This document shows positions 20,701 to 31,871 of a stretch of DNA of 64,000 nucleotides, piece by piece. The position numbers and the translations under genes were made by a program. Origin of the DNA: Dactylorhiza incarnata (Eukaryota; Streptophyta; Magnoliopsida; Asparagales; Orchidaceae). The stretch covers positions 1,612,001 through 1,676,000 of the forward strand of contig JAWHQI010000024.1 in NCBI GenBank assembly GCA_033032865.1. The letters run 5' to 3'. Within the stretch, counting starts at the first letter, position 1. Every line of letters begins with the position of its first letter. Under the pieces are notes generated by a model. That model had not been told where the DNA came from. It saw only the letters and a program-made list of their open reading frames with translations, and searched no databases.

Positions 20701-22348
20701 AATAAGATATACCTCGTCGCCCTGCTCGTGGGCTTTGACTACCAGGACAGAAGATAAAGAAGAGCGGGAGATCGACTCAATACCTTCGAACGTCGCGGAG
20801 GTGGTATCGTGCCGCAACACCACTCTCTTTGCTTGGCAGTCTATCTGGGCGTGGTTCCCCGCGAGCCACGTCATGCCCAAGATAAGGTCAAAGTAGGCGA
20901 GCTTCAGCACCGAAGTTGGAGCATCGAGCGTTAGGCCGTCGATGGTCACCTTCAAGGTGCACTTGGCCGTCGTCTCGATCTCTGATCCATTGGGGAGGCG
21001 CACCCTCCTGGTGGGTCCCGTGTAATAATGGATTTGCTCCAAGCCCTTAACAAAGTCTTCGGAGACAAAGTTATGCGAGGCACCAGTATCGAATAGGATG
21101 TGTGTGGGCTTGCCACACACCACTATAATGCCTGGGGAAAGGGAATTGATTGTTTTATTTTTCTAATCTAGAAGATTGAAAATGCAGGTAAATTTAAGCA
21201 GTAATAAATTGAAGTACTTAAAGCATTAAATTACCTGCTATAACCTCCTCCGGGTTCCTCGGTTGTGCAAGATCCAAGTCGTAAACTTGCTCCTGCTGCC
21301 TACCTCTGTCGTGATGCCCCCTGCCTCGACCCCGTCCTCGGCCTCGGCCCCGCTGTGCTGGAGGGGCTGCCGGAGGTGCTGCTGGTGGTGGAGGAGGTGG
21401 TGGAGGGAATCGACGAGGGCAATGGGCCCTGACGTGACCTGGCTATTTGCACTCAAAGCACACCACTGGAGCGCGTCCCCGGTCATCAAATCTCTGGGGC
21501 CCCCAGGTACGTAGGTGTTGTGGGGCTAGTAACGTCTGGGGCTGCTGTACTGGTGCAATCTGAGGACCAGGACGTCCCCCACCTCTCTGGTGCCTCATAA
21601 GTCTGCCCCGCTGCGAGCCTCTGCTACTCTCCCCCTGGTACCTGGCCTCAGTTGGCCTCTTCCTTCCGCCCTGCACTCTGATCTGATCTGCCTCCAGCTT
21701 CTTTGTTGTCTCGATAATCTGAGTTAGGCTGCCCTCAGAAACAAACAAGAGTGCCTGCCTCAACGGGTCTCGAAGCCCCTTGTAGAATCTCTTCGCAAGA
21801 GTGCAATCATCTGCGGCATGAGACCTCGCAAATCTGGCTAAATGGGAGAACTCCCTCTGGTACTCAATCACTAAGCGTGTCCCCTGAGTGAGGTGCAGAA
21901 ACCTCTCTTCCAGCTCATCTCTGTCCGTGCTGGATATGAAGTGCTCCAGGAAGGTGGCACTAAACTCGTCCAAAGAAATATCTGAGTACTCCCTATCTCT
22001 GAAAGTGGTCTCCAGCAGCGACTTCCACCACCTTTTGGCATGTACATCAATAGCTGACACTGCCAAAAATACTGCCTTGTCGACCGGGCAACCGATGCCG
22101 GCCAGCATCTCCTGAATGGTGTCCAACCACTCCTCAGTCTTCACTGCATCCTCTGTCCCTCGGTAGGTCGGTGGGGAAAGAACTCTAAAGGTGCTCAACC
22201 AGTTCGCTCCCGGGTTTGGCAGTGGTGCCGGGATGGACTGGGCCCTGAAGGTCTCTAAAATGGCTGCTAACGTCTGTCCAACCTCCGACTGTTGAAGAGT
22301 AGTGGTAGTCGGAGGGGGAGGGATACTGACCTGAGGCTCCGTGCTCAC
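17704..22348 (-). pseudogene. Tekay gag-pol polyprotein with one intron and four in-frame TAG stops
   Basis: Encodes Gag (capsid), protease, RT, RNase H and integrase. Gag starts at the ATG at 22348 (retrotransposon gag domain, residues about 50-235). The zinc knuckle CFEC...PGHVRAHC has a TAG inside it at 21443-21445. A Pro- and Arg-Gly-rich tail leads to the intron (21132-21234). Then: protease LFDTGAS (about 21100); RT with LDLRSGYYQ and FIDDIL (about 20650-20050); RNase H starting VYTDAS (about 19650) through [16 protein letters not shown]; integrase with a His/Cys zinc region, DFVHGLP, VSDRDRRF and DGQTERTNR; and a C-terminal chromodomain-like segment (VKVLWSN...EEHTWEP...RYPELF). Further TAGs lie at 19639-19641, 19582-19584 and 19270-19272. 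Apart from these and the intron, no frameshift is seen over 4.6 kb, which is unusually clean for a dead copy. Confidence 0.92.
21132..21234 (-). other. 103-bp GT-AG intron between gag and protease
   Basis: On the minus strand the donor is GCAG|GTAATTT and the acceptor TTTCCCCAG|GCATT, with a pyrimidine-rich run before the acceptor and an AT-rich interior. Splicing is phase 1 (G|GC, a glycine) and joins the gag frame exactly to the protease frame, giving the continuous Val-Ile-Ala-Gly and CGKP context seen in intron-less relatives. Unspliced RNA meets TAA at 21218-21220, six codons in. A matching intron is in the fragment at 61440-61516. Confidence 0.75.
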
Positions 22349-22532
22349 TGGGGCCTACAAAAGATAGGGATTTAGTTAAAAATTTTGGCCTTACTTGTTG
22401 ATTATTGGACTGTTTTATGTGATTCCATACATGAGCACACCATAGCTTCCGCTGCCTAGTTTGTCCGCAAACTAGGCTCGAGCGGGGTGACCCAGTATGT
22501 TGTGGACTGTTCTCTTATGATCGTTCGTTCAG

Positions 22533-22540
22533 TGATACCA
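22533..22540 (-). other. primer-binding site of the Tekay element
   Basis: Minus strand TGGTATCA two bases inside the 5' LTR, complementary to the 3' end of plant initiator tRNA-Met. The match stops after eight bases (CTG follows instead of GAG), whereas the related LARD keeps TGGTATCAGAG. Confidence 0.8.
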
Positions 22541-22542
22541 TT

Positions 22543-25500
22543 TGTAAGATCTCTTTTCTCAAAACCAGTTCGGGTACTTGAAAACTCGAACCACTCCCGC
22601 ATCGCACGGTTGAGGTGGATCTTCGCCCAGAATCGCTGCCTTGCGGTATCACCAACACTCGGGTCGGCTAACCCCGCTCAGCACCAACCCTGCCGGCTAT
22701 ACGATCATAAGTAAAAATATGCCAAAATGAAGTACAGAAATAGAGGCATGTCCACAATCACATCATCATAAAATGAAACAGAAAGTTCAAAAAGAGACAG
22801 TACAAGCAAAAAGGGCTTAAGCCCGATACATGTCCAAAATAAGTACTCTCTCTCTACATCATGCGGAAACTATAACAAAACTCTCAAATGCTGAAATCTA
22901 ACTATCTAATCATCAACCTGTGGCGTCGTAGTAGTACGCTGCATCCACTGCTCAGGTCCTGCCATCTCGTCCAGTTGTGCGCGGGACAACTCCGTCTCCT
23001 CGGACTCCTGCGGTCACACCGACCATTAGTCATAAAGACTAAGTCGTTTTGTCCTCGCCTCTCTCCACGACTCCTAGGAACCGAGCGGGAGGAAGAAGCG
23101 GAGGACAACAAGTGGTAAACAAGGAAAGAGGTGACATAGCACTAATCTAGCAAGTATAGGAAAAGCAGTAAAACTAGCTAGCAGTATAGTGCAAATAAAT
23201 GACAGTAAAGTAGAGCATGAAGTAAACCAGTAATAAATAAAATGCGGTGCAGTAAGTAAAACTAATTTACCATCACAGATTCGTACCTTAAGTTATATGA
23301 GCGCCCATACGACATATAAGTTAAGATGTCCAGGTATCCCATCATATAAACGAGCCCATACTAATTTATATGATAGGGGTATGCTAATGTGTATGTTATT
23401 CTATGCTATGCTCATGGTTTAATGTGTTTATGCAATGTGACTCACCCACACGACTCTATGCGCATAGACCTTTATAGTTCCCAATTTGTTTGAAAGGAAG
23501 CCAACCTTTCGGGCACCAACCGTCGTGGCTCACGGTGGCAGTGGATCGGGCACTCCACATCCTAGGCGGGTATGGTCACTACCAATCCTAGACCTCGTGT
23601 ACGCCTCAACGCTAAGAACACAACAGCGGAGCTCCTGCGTACTCTTGCTGGAATCCACCAGACTTTAAGGTCGGGGTGGGTTATTAGGGATAGTCCTCCA
23701 AACCGCGGTACTCAAACTTACTGCCCCCCTCCCTTAAACCTCACCCTCACCTGAGTCAACGTACTATCGTGGGTGACACGACTAGCCTAGTACCGAAGAC
23801 TCGCCACTATTTGCATAAGTAACAGGTATTAACAGGTCCACCCGAGCTTCCGGCTCAGGGATTAACACACAAGTTGCTCCAACCCATCTCCTTCCCGAAG
23901 GAGATTCATACTAGTTTATGACCTAATTAGGCTACTCTTGCCTACAATTTAGTTAGTGTTATATTTAGAGTGAATCTTGGACTTCCCGCGGTGTACCCCG
24001 TAAAGGGGTTCCCAACGGTACTACGGATTCAATGGGCTCAATCCCACCATCCTCCTCAAGACAATTACTTTAGTTGGTGATTAACATTTTGCTGACCCCT
24101 CATTATTTCATATACTTAAAGTGACTTAGCTCAACACCCGTCCCACCCAATTGGGTTGGACGTACCTCCACAACTCATACACTAACCCTGACACAACCTC
24201 ACAGCTAACCCTAGGTTTGACCCTCCTTGAATCATTCTGAGTTATCACTCAAATACTGAATGTATATAAGTACTAAACACTACCTAGGGGTCTGAATTGC
24301 CTAAAATTCAAAATTTTGTTTTTACTAAACGCATACCACTAAGTTGAACTAACCTCAAACCTCATAAGGGATCCTTCTAAAAACTCATCACCAAGGTCTG
24401 GTGTAATTATACTAGGCTCCCACTGACCTTAATAAGGTATGTTCCAATTTACATAACTTTCCATATTAATTTGTTATTTATTATTATTTAAAGTAGTTCA
24501 CGACTTAAGTCAAATTACACATGAACTCTCAAAATACTTCTACATGCTAAATGAAGATTATCAGTAAGGTAATATCCCATAACAAGGAGGTTTACTGAGT
24601 TTCAACACCCTAGGATGTCATGTGGCCTACTAAATCATCATTGTATAATTATCAAAATACCACTATAATTAGGAAAAATAGTATTTCACATCTGAAAATT
24701 CTACAAAAATTACCAAGTGCCCAAATGGTGGTCTAGAGTCCTCTGCCAAATGATTGTATCATTATCATATGATTTGACTAATTATAATGATTTAACATCC
24801 AAGTGTAGTAATTACCAATTTCTACATGATGTACACAAAATACACGTCAACAGGCTTCCAAATAATTATCATGGGCATGTATCGGCCTAAAATGACAGAT
24901 AACCAAGTTTCATAATTTTGCACAATGATTTGACATTTTAAAATGATTTAACATCCAAGGGTTGTAAATACCAATTTCTACATGAGGTACAAGAAATAAA
25001 AATCTTCAAGCTCCCAGACAATTATCATGGGCATGTATCAACATAATATGGTAGATAACAAAGTTTCATAATTTTACCCAATGATTTGTCATTTTTCATA
25101 ATTAAATCCTTATAAGCTAGTAAGCACTTAAAAAAAATCCTACACAAGGTATAATGCTTCAATAAATCATAACAAAATTACTATAATCCATTGTCATCCC
25201 TATACAGCCACTGATAAAGTTTCAAATCCATACAAGGTCATATGACCATGCACTTTATTTATTTAAGGAAAAAAGGGCAATCTCATTTATTAGGAGAAAA
25301 ATATTTAAATGACACTAAAAATTCCCATTAAATTACCTAAGTCATTTTATGCTCTTAAAAACATAACTACAAAGTTCTGAGTCAAGGCAAGTACATTTGG
25401 TCATATGTCCTTCACAAATCCCAACTTTGCAACCTTAAGAGTTTACCTTTAGGGTTTTAGGTCACACCACCCTAATGGCTCCAAATGGCCCATTAGGGTG

Positions 25501-27413
25501 TGCTAAAAGCATTTGAATATCAAAACCTACACAATCATCATGATGGGAGGAGGCTAACTCACTCAACTCCTCAAATGGCCTAAACCCTAATTTGACCCCT
25601 TAAGGCCCTCATTAGGGTTTCCCATTTCCCATATCCAAACAACTCCAAATGGAGTGAAAATTTAGGCAGGCACTACACATGTACTAAAGAGCATGTCACC
25701 AAAATTTTGTGTCATTAGAAGATAATATGCTCCAAAAATCAACATAATTTAAGAACCTTAATTACCACAAAAACCCTAGGTAAAGGTGCTCATCAAGGGC
25801 TGTCCTTTGGGCAGGGGGTGCCCCTAGGGTATACCTACCCATGGTTAAAAGCTCAGCCTCAAAGCTTGAGGGGTTTGGGCTAGGTAATTAATTTAGTGGA
25901 CTGACCTAGTGTAGGACCAGTCCTAGTAAAACAGCTCCCTAGGGAGCTGTGGGTAACCAAATGGCCTGAACTTAAGCCCAAATGAAAGTCAAGACCAAGG
26001 CCTACAACTTTTATGTTGGGCACTTTTTCTAATTCAGTCATTAGGAGGACCTAACTAATTATAGAAGTGGACTGGTTTATTAAGGCAGAAAAATCCAATG
26101 TATGAATTAATTTAATTAAGAAAAATAGCTGCGCACGCATCTTGAAGCAAATCTGGCGGCAGCGCGCCGTCTTCCTCCTCCAGCCAACGGCTGTGATTCA
26201 ACTGCGCTGGGCGACTTTGCCAGCGAGATTCCCGGCGATCCAGCCACCCCCACCGCCGGCCAACACCACCGACACCTTAGTGGTGGTCGGGGCTACCATC
26301 CACCGGCGACTAGCGGCCGGAGGCGGTTTCCAGCGATCCCAGGCGTCTCGATTCGAGCCGAAATCCATGGATTTAAGGAATGGATTCGGGCTCAATTGAG
26401 CCTGATCCTTCTTCATTTTGTGATGGGAAGCTAGCATGGGGGGAGGGGAAGAGAAACGAACCGTTATCGGGGCGTGGCGGCGGCTCCGACGACGGTTTGC
26501 CATGGAAAAGCTTTGCTCTGGCGACCCCGCTCCCGATCTCGATTCTACAGCTCTAGCTTTGCTCCAGGTGTCGTTCTCGACTGCTCTCTCCCTTCTGAAG
26601 CTAATGGTGTGGTTGGATTGAAGTGGGGAGGCCTCTATGGGTGGTTTTGAATTCAAGCTACCTCGGGTGAGCTTCCTTGCTGCCACCCTCCTGCCCGGCT
26701 GGCCTCCTGCTTCCATCTGGTTCAAGCTTAGACCCACAGCAATCAGGGTTGGCCCCTAGGCTGATTGGGGGTGGAGTGTAGAGGGGTGATTTGCTTTTTG
26801 CTTTCTCCTTTTTGCTTTAAGCTTTTTGATCACCTTTTGGTCCCCCTTCATTTGACTAATCAAGCCTAAGCTTTTGGTTCAGTCTAGGGCTGTTATGGCA
26901 TGTCCTAGGTCCAGGAATAATTGGTTAGATGATGGGGGTTGGGTCCCATTCAAATTAGGACTAGAATTCCCTTTAAGGGATTAAGTTGACTATGGTTGAC
27001 TTTGGTAAACCAAGGTGAGTGGGTTGACCCCACTTGGGGGTCATGGGTCCCTTAACATCACCCAACATTGGTTGGTCCATGGTGGGGCTCCAATTGGTTC
27101 AATTTAATCAAAGAGGTGTAGGTTTGACCAAAATTGGGTAAAGTTTAACTTTGGTCGATTTCATGAAATTGGGTCCCACCCAAGTGCAATTTCTATCCTA
27201 TTGGTCTCCCTTAGTGGTTAGGGCATCATATGTGAGGTCAATTTGGACAATTGAGGGTCAATTGACCTAGTTGAGGGGCTTAGGGTTAGGTTAGTTTTTG
27301 AGCTTTGGTGTGCACTTAGCAATTTCTACCCTAGCTTAAGGCCCTTGTGGCCACTCACCTCACCATTATGCCCTAACATTTCCAAAGGGTCTAGAAGGAT
27401 TGGGGATGTTACA
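22543..27413 (-). repeat. 5' LTR of the Tekay element (4871 bp, complete)
   Basis: Begins tgtaagatct and ends gatgttaca, so it is the full-length LTR copy. Same internal layout as the left LTR: tandem 156-bp units from about 24816, LTR ORF at 26198-26737, and TTGAC-rich U3 near 26990-27275. It directly abuts the right copy of the 80-bp host duplication with one extra base at 27414. Confidence 0.95.
26198..26737 (-). CDS. LTR-internal ORF, 179 codons, 5' LTR copy
   Basis: Counterpart of the ORF at 16428-16946, with a slightly longer N-terminus. The VRFSSPP and LSPNPF blocks are intact. In the 5' LTR it begins about 680 bp after the LTR start, so a genomic transcript beginning upstream would carry it in its long leader before gag. 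Coding status unproven. Confidence 0.35.
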   Translation of the reverse strand: MGLSLNQMEAGGQPGRRVAARKLTRGSLNSKPPIEASPLQSNHTISFRRERAVENDTWSKARAVESRSGAGSPEQSFSMANRRRSRRHAPITVRFSSPPPMLASHHKMKKDQAQLSPNPFLKSMDFGSNRDAWDRWKPPPAASRRWMVAPTTTKVSVVLAGGGGGWIAGNLAGKVAQRS

Positions 27414-27414
27414 C

Positions 27415-27494
27415 ATTACCATTTGAAATCATACCGTAGCCTTTTGTTATTCCTCTATCGGATCCGCCAAAAATTACTTTTGGACCGTTCGCAA
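27415..27494. repeat. 80-bp host duplication, right copy
   Basis: Right-hand partner of 12708-12787. Four mismatches in 80, close to the LTR divergence of the flanked element, so the duplication probably arose at insertion. Confidence 0.95.
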
Positions 27495-27606
27495 TTGGAA
27501 TAAAATCCTGCAATAAACTCCTAGTCCGGTCATATGCCGAGAACAGCCACTGTCCAAATACCAGATTGGATTTTTGTTGTCCTTTGGACATACCTGCAAA
27601 AATAGA
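27415..27606 (-). pseudogene. Copia protease fragment (WYLDSGCSRHMTG), frameshifted
   Basis: The minus strand encodes the Copia aspartic protease signature YLDSGCSRHMTG at about 27570-27530. Downstream residues (SLLQDF, GPKVIFGGSDRG) are in another frame, so there is a frameshift just after the active-site motif. The segment is cut off at the 80-bp duplication; pol resumes beyond the Tekay element at 12707. The gag frame ends at TAA 27607-27609, just upstream and in a different frame from the protease motif. Confidence 0.85.
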
Positions 27607-29925
27607 TTATCTTGCCTTAGGAGCCCAAACAAATTTGGGTCCTTGGTCCCGTGTTAGTTGAGAACCACGCTGAATGTTAACATTGCGAGTGATCTTTCTT
27701 CTAATGTTTACTTGTGGTCTATTAACATAAGTAGAATTGAACCAACAATCTACGGCAAAATGACCTATTTTGCCGCAACACCAACAGTCAAACCTGTTGT
27801 ACCTTCTCTTAGTATTCTCCTGCTTAACTTTTTGAACGTTAGTTTTGGCAGGAGCATTCCTTCTAGATGAGGATTCCTCATGAGTACAGCACACACATGG
27901 TAGTGCTTTCTCCTTAAGATTAGGTGTAACAACCTTCACTAATGGTGCTCTCTTAGCACTCAGACCATGAACAAAAGGACCATAGTCTTTCAGATTTATC
28001 TCTTGATAAGGTGCTTTGAAAGCACTTTCACAGAGGTTTCGAGGACGAGTCCACCCCATATAGTCATTGACAGGCGCAAAATTAATTGGTCGTGTCAAGT
28101 GACCATAAGTGCTCTCCATATCGTAGACATTTGTAGGAAAGATAACGTTCTTGAATGCCACTTGATCTTGATGGGCTTTCTCTTTCTCTTCGGTGGTAGC
28201 TTTCTTTGCATTCTTATCTTTCTTCTTGGCATGGGTGCCCTTAGAAGAATGACTAGGACCAACCACATGACCTAATGCACCGCTACCTGCTTTAGCAGAG
28301 AATCTATCAATGATTGGAAGAATAGTTTTAGGTTGAGAAAACTTTTCATTTAGCTTCTTCTCAGAGGCTAGCTGTTCTTCCAGCTCTTTGATACTTTCCT
28401 CTCTCAGGACAAGGAGCTCATCCGAGCTTTTGATCTTGTCTTGCAAGACTTGGATTTCCTCTCTGAAAGAAGAAAGTTGTTCAACTTCCTTTCTCAGATT
28501 AGATTCCACTTCCTTGAGAGACATGATCTCCTTGGCCTGGGTTTTGACTACTTTTCAGCATTTGTTAAAGCTTTTAAGCATGTTAGTATATTGGGTCATG
28601 AGTTCTGAGTCATCATATGAGGGGTAATCCTTTTGCTCAGCTGAGGCATAATCATAATCAGATAAGATGGTGTGAGAATTTACCTTCCCGGTATATGGAG
28701 GTTCTTCTTCATCATCAGTCATGGCTATTAGCCCGAAGTAAGCTTCTTCTTCATCACTTGACTTCTCTGAGTCACAGTCACTTAGAGGTTTGGACTTCTT
28801 TGTGACTAGACTTCTTTCAGTCTTCTTTTTCCCATAGGTGGATTTCTTATCTTCTCTCTTTCCACCTTCTTTCTTCTTATGAGTGCAATCAACGATCATG
28901 TACCCTAGATTATTACAGCAATAACAAACAATGTCAGAAGAAACATGTTTATTCAGTTTAGTCTTATACCTGTCATGGTTGCTTGATCCCTTTCTGTGAT
29001 GATCACCATCACGTCGAGAATGTCTATAGTCTGAGGAAGACGACTTGTTCTTCATGTGCCTTCTTTTGCTTAGTAACCTCTTTAATTGACGGGAGATTAG
29101 AGAAAATTCCTCATCAGACATTTTGGAGCAGGAGGAGCTAGCTTCTGATTCTTCTTCATTGTCAATTTCTTTTTCTCTGATCGGGGACACATCTTTGCTT
29201 TTCCTTGTACTTTCAGCCTTCAGTGCCAAGGTCCTTTTCTTGCTTGAGGCCCGATTCACATCCTCTTCAGATTTGCGGATGTTCATTTGCAGTTCATATG
29301 ATAGTAGCTTCCCGAATAGATTTTGCGGGTCAAGACTTGGTAGTTTTCCAAACTCCCTGATTGCAACTATCTTGCTATCCCAGTCTTTCGTCAGGGATCG
29401 CAGGAATTTGTTATTTAGCTCACCATTTGTAAAGACCCGGCCATAGTTTCTTAGGCCGTTAACTATTTTGAAGAATCTTTCATATGCATCGGCAATGCAC
29501 TCCTTCTTACCCTGCTTGAAGGCCTCATACTCTTGGTTGAGTAGAGATCTTCTATCGTCCCTTACCTCTTCGGTACCTTCCATGAGAACAATCAAGGATA
29601 TCCACATCTCTTGAGCAGATTTGCAGTGAATTAAGTTTTGCAACATCGAATCGTCCACTGCACTGGCAATTATGCTCTTCGCCTTTTTGTCCAAGGCAAC
29701 GATGACGATCTCATCCTTGGTTAATTCCATCATCTTTGTAGGCACCCTTATAGTAGGGTCAATGGTAGAGGCAGTCATAGGCACTTGAGGGCCTTCTTCC
29801 ACAACTTGAAAAATTCTCGGATCTGCGGCCTCCATGTAGAATCTCACTCTCTCTTTCCACATGGGGAAATTAGCCTTTGTGCAGATAGACAACTTCAGCG
29901 AGGAGGATTCCTTGCATCTTTCCAT
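27607..29925 (-). pseudogene. Copia gag with two zinc knuckles (one in-frame TGA)
   Basis: Gag forms the virus-like particle and packages element RNA. The ATG is at 29925, 63 bp after the PBS. The N-terminal region resembles plant Copia gag (FPMWKERVRFYMEA). A charged Ser/Lys/Glu-rich middle follows, then knuckle 1 CYCCNNLGYMIVDC (about 28935-28890), in which the zinc-binding His is Tyr (codon 28900-28902). A coiled-coil segment (residues about 460-530) and an intact knuckle 2 CWCCGKIGHFAVDC (about 27770) come next. A TGA at 28555-28557 splits the frame; the frame is otherwise open for 773 codons. The two knuckles and long coiled-coil gag fit Sirevirus. Confidence 0.88.
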
Positions 29926-29988
29926 GATTTGCTAGCAACTAGAATGGATAGATCCTGTTCAAGGTGTTAACTTAGCAACAAACATCGA

Positions 29989-30001
29989 CCCTCTGATACC
30001 A
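29989..30001 (-). other. primer-binding site of the Sirevirus-like Copia
   Basis: Minus strand TGGTATCAGAGGG, two bases from the 5' LTR, complementary to the 3' end of initiator tRNA-Met. Confidence 0.9.
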
Positions 30002-30003
30002 AT

Positions 30004-31871
30004 TGAAGTATCTAGTTGCCAACCTAAATTACATAGAAGGGGGTGAATAGGTGATAACTGCGTCTTTTGCGGAATTAAAAACTTGATGAAATAGAACGCA
30101 CAAAAAACAAATCACAAACACAGATAACACAAGGAATTTATAGTGGTTCCCCGTTCTTGGGTACTCCACTTGCCGGCTTCGCCAATCTAGCACCATATCT
30201 AGACTTGACTACTTCACTATAACTCGGATCAAGAATGATCCTACAATCTCGGAGTCAACACTCCTACAATCTCAGAGAAAATCTCTCTTACAACTCGGAG
30301 AAAAACCTCTCCTACAACTCAGAGAAAAACCTCTCCTGCAACTCGGAGAAAAACCTCTCCTACAACTCAGAGAAAACTTCTCATACAACCAAATGCAATT
30401 AAGGTGTGATAGAAACTTATCAATACATAATCGGATCTGAAAGCACTGATAGATCTTCTTCCTTCTTAAGACTTGAAAAACTTTGACATGATGGCGATGA
30501 GGAAGAATGACAAAAACTTAGATCTGACCTTCTTCGTTTCGATTTGATCCAATAGATGCAGCAGAGGAAGGAGCAATGATCAATCGAACATTTTCATCCA
30601 CTGGAGACAACTGATTTAGAACAACAGATCGATCTCCAGCTTTTCCGACAGGAGGCGGCACTTTCTCGTTCTTGGAACGGAAGGAGAGTTAGGGTTTAAT
30701 CAGAAAAATAATTAATAAGAATCTTATGAACGAGAGCCTTATATAATCAAAGGCTTAACGACATCAATTAAGGTAGAATAAACCTTAAACGAAATCAAAA
30801 GAGCCGTCAGAATAGACAGAATGAATTAACGTCGCGTCAAAAGGATTGAAAAATGATTTCAGGAATTGAACAAATTTCTCGAGAACAAAAAGACTTCTCA
30901 AGAAAATAAATAAGCTTCTGAAAAAACAGAATTTAGAACGAAAGAATTATTCTCGAGAACAAAGAATTTCTCGAGAAATGGTAGCTTTGGCTTCGAGAAA
31001 GAGAATAGAAGGATTTTACGGGATAAAGAAAAGAATTTCTCAAAAAATACAAAAACTTCTCGAGAAAAGAAATTAAGAAACAAAACAACACAGAGTCAAT
31101 TCGTCGGCCAGCAAAGATTAGTCAAACTGAGCTCAAAGAAACACTTCAACTTCAACAAAACAGCGATCGACGAAATAATAAGAGTTCGTCGAACGGAGAT
31201 CAACAAAAGGCGATCAAAGAAATCGATTTATCTATTTGCTAAACAGCGCTCGACGAAATTTTGTCACTTCGTCGAACGGAGATCGACGATCGACGAAATC
31301 GCTTTAACTTCAGCAAAAACTGAGATTGACAAAACTATTTCAGTTCGTCGAACTGAGATCGACGAACGCGATCGACGAAAACAACTTCAACTCTGGCGAA
31401 ACAACGGTCGACGAAAACTTCTTCTGTTCGTAGAACGGAGATCGATGAACGCGATCGACGAACTACATTCAACTTAGGCACAATTGAGATCGACGAAATT
31501 TATTCAGTTCGTCGAACTGAGATCGACGAACGCACCAACTTTCGTCGAACGCAGAAACACTTAGAAAAATATTTCTTCTTTCAGATCAAAAGAACAACAG
31601 CATCTTTCTCCTAGCTTTTCCTTTGTGTTTGAATAAGAAGTACATCCCAATAGAGAGATTTCATATGAGTCGACACCTTGGTCCATACAATGAGGAATTA
31701 CATTGCATAGGCCTGTGTTTGATGACCCATTGAAACCTGACATTGGTTTGTACTTAGCCATTTAAAACCTGCAAACACTTCACTAGAGAGCAACATCAAA
31801 TACAAACTCAATTCAACTTAGTTCAAGGGGACTTCTTCAAATCAAGGTAATTGTGGATACAATTCCCGACA
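30004..31871 (-). repeat. 5' LTR of the Sirevirus-like Copia (1868 bp)
   Basis: tgaagtatc ... cccgaca, direct repeat of 5000-6860. On the element strand a TATA box TATATAAGG lies at 30737-30745, so transcription probably starts around 30705-30715. Carries the same repeat blocks: cggagaaaaac units (30290-30385), tctcgaga palindromes (30875-31065) and cgtcgaac/gatcgacgaa units (31160-31545). Confidence 0.95.

Larger units (their letters stand above)
12788..27413 (-). mobile_element. Tekay/Del-type Ty3/Gypsy chromovirus, 14.6 kb, nested in the Copia
   Basis: Very long LTRs (about 4.86 and 4.87 kb) enclose a 4.9-kb internal region. In minus-strand order: PBS, gag, zinc knuckle, intron, protease, RT, RNase H, integrase, chromodomain-like C-terminus. 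RT before integrase defines Gypsy; the C-terminal chromodomain motif and very long LTRs point to the Tekay/Del lineage. A sample of about 165 bp near the LTR starts shows 9 differences, similar to the host Copia LTRs, so the two insertions are of similar age. The 3' LTR lacks its terminal 17 bp and the target duplication is 80 bp. Confidence 0.95.
5000..31871 (-). mobile_element. Sirevirus-like Ty1/Copia retrotransposon, about 12.2 kb without the nested insert
   Basis: Two direct LTRs (5000-6860 and 30004-31871), both tg...ca, are flanked by the perfect 5-bp duplication ctcaa (4995-4999 and 31872-31876). In minus-strand order: 5' LTR, iMet PBS, gag with two zinc knuckles, protease, pre-integrase, integrase, RT with YVDD, RNase H, a spacer, a long third ORF, polypurine tract, 3' LTR. 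Integrase before RT defines Copia. The long LTRs, long gag and extra ORF after RNase H match the Sirevirus (SIRE/Maximus) lineage. A Tekay Gypsy element interrupts it in the protease/pre-integrase region. About 11 differences in the first 190 bp of the LTRs show it is not recent. Confidence 0.95.
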
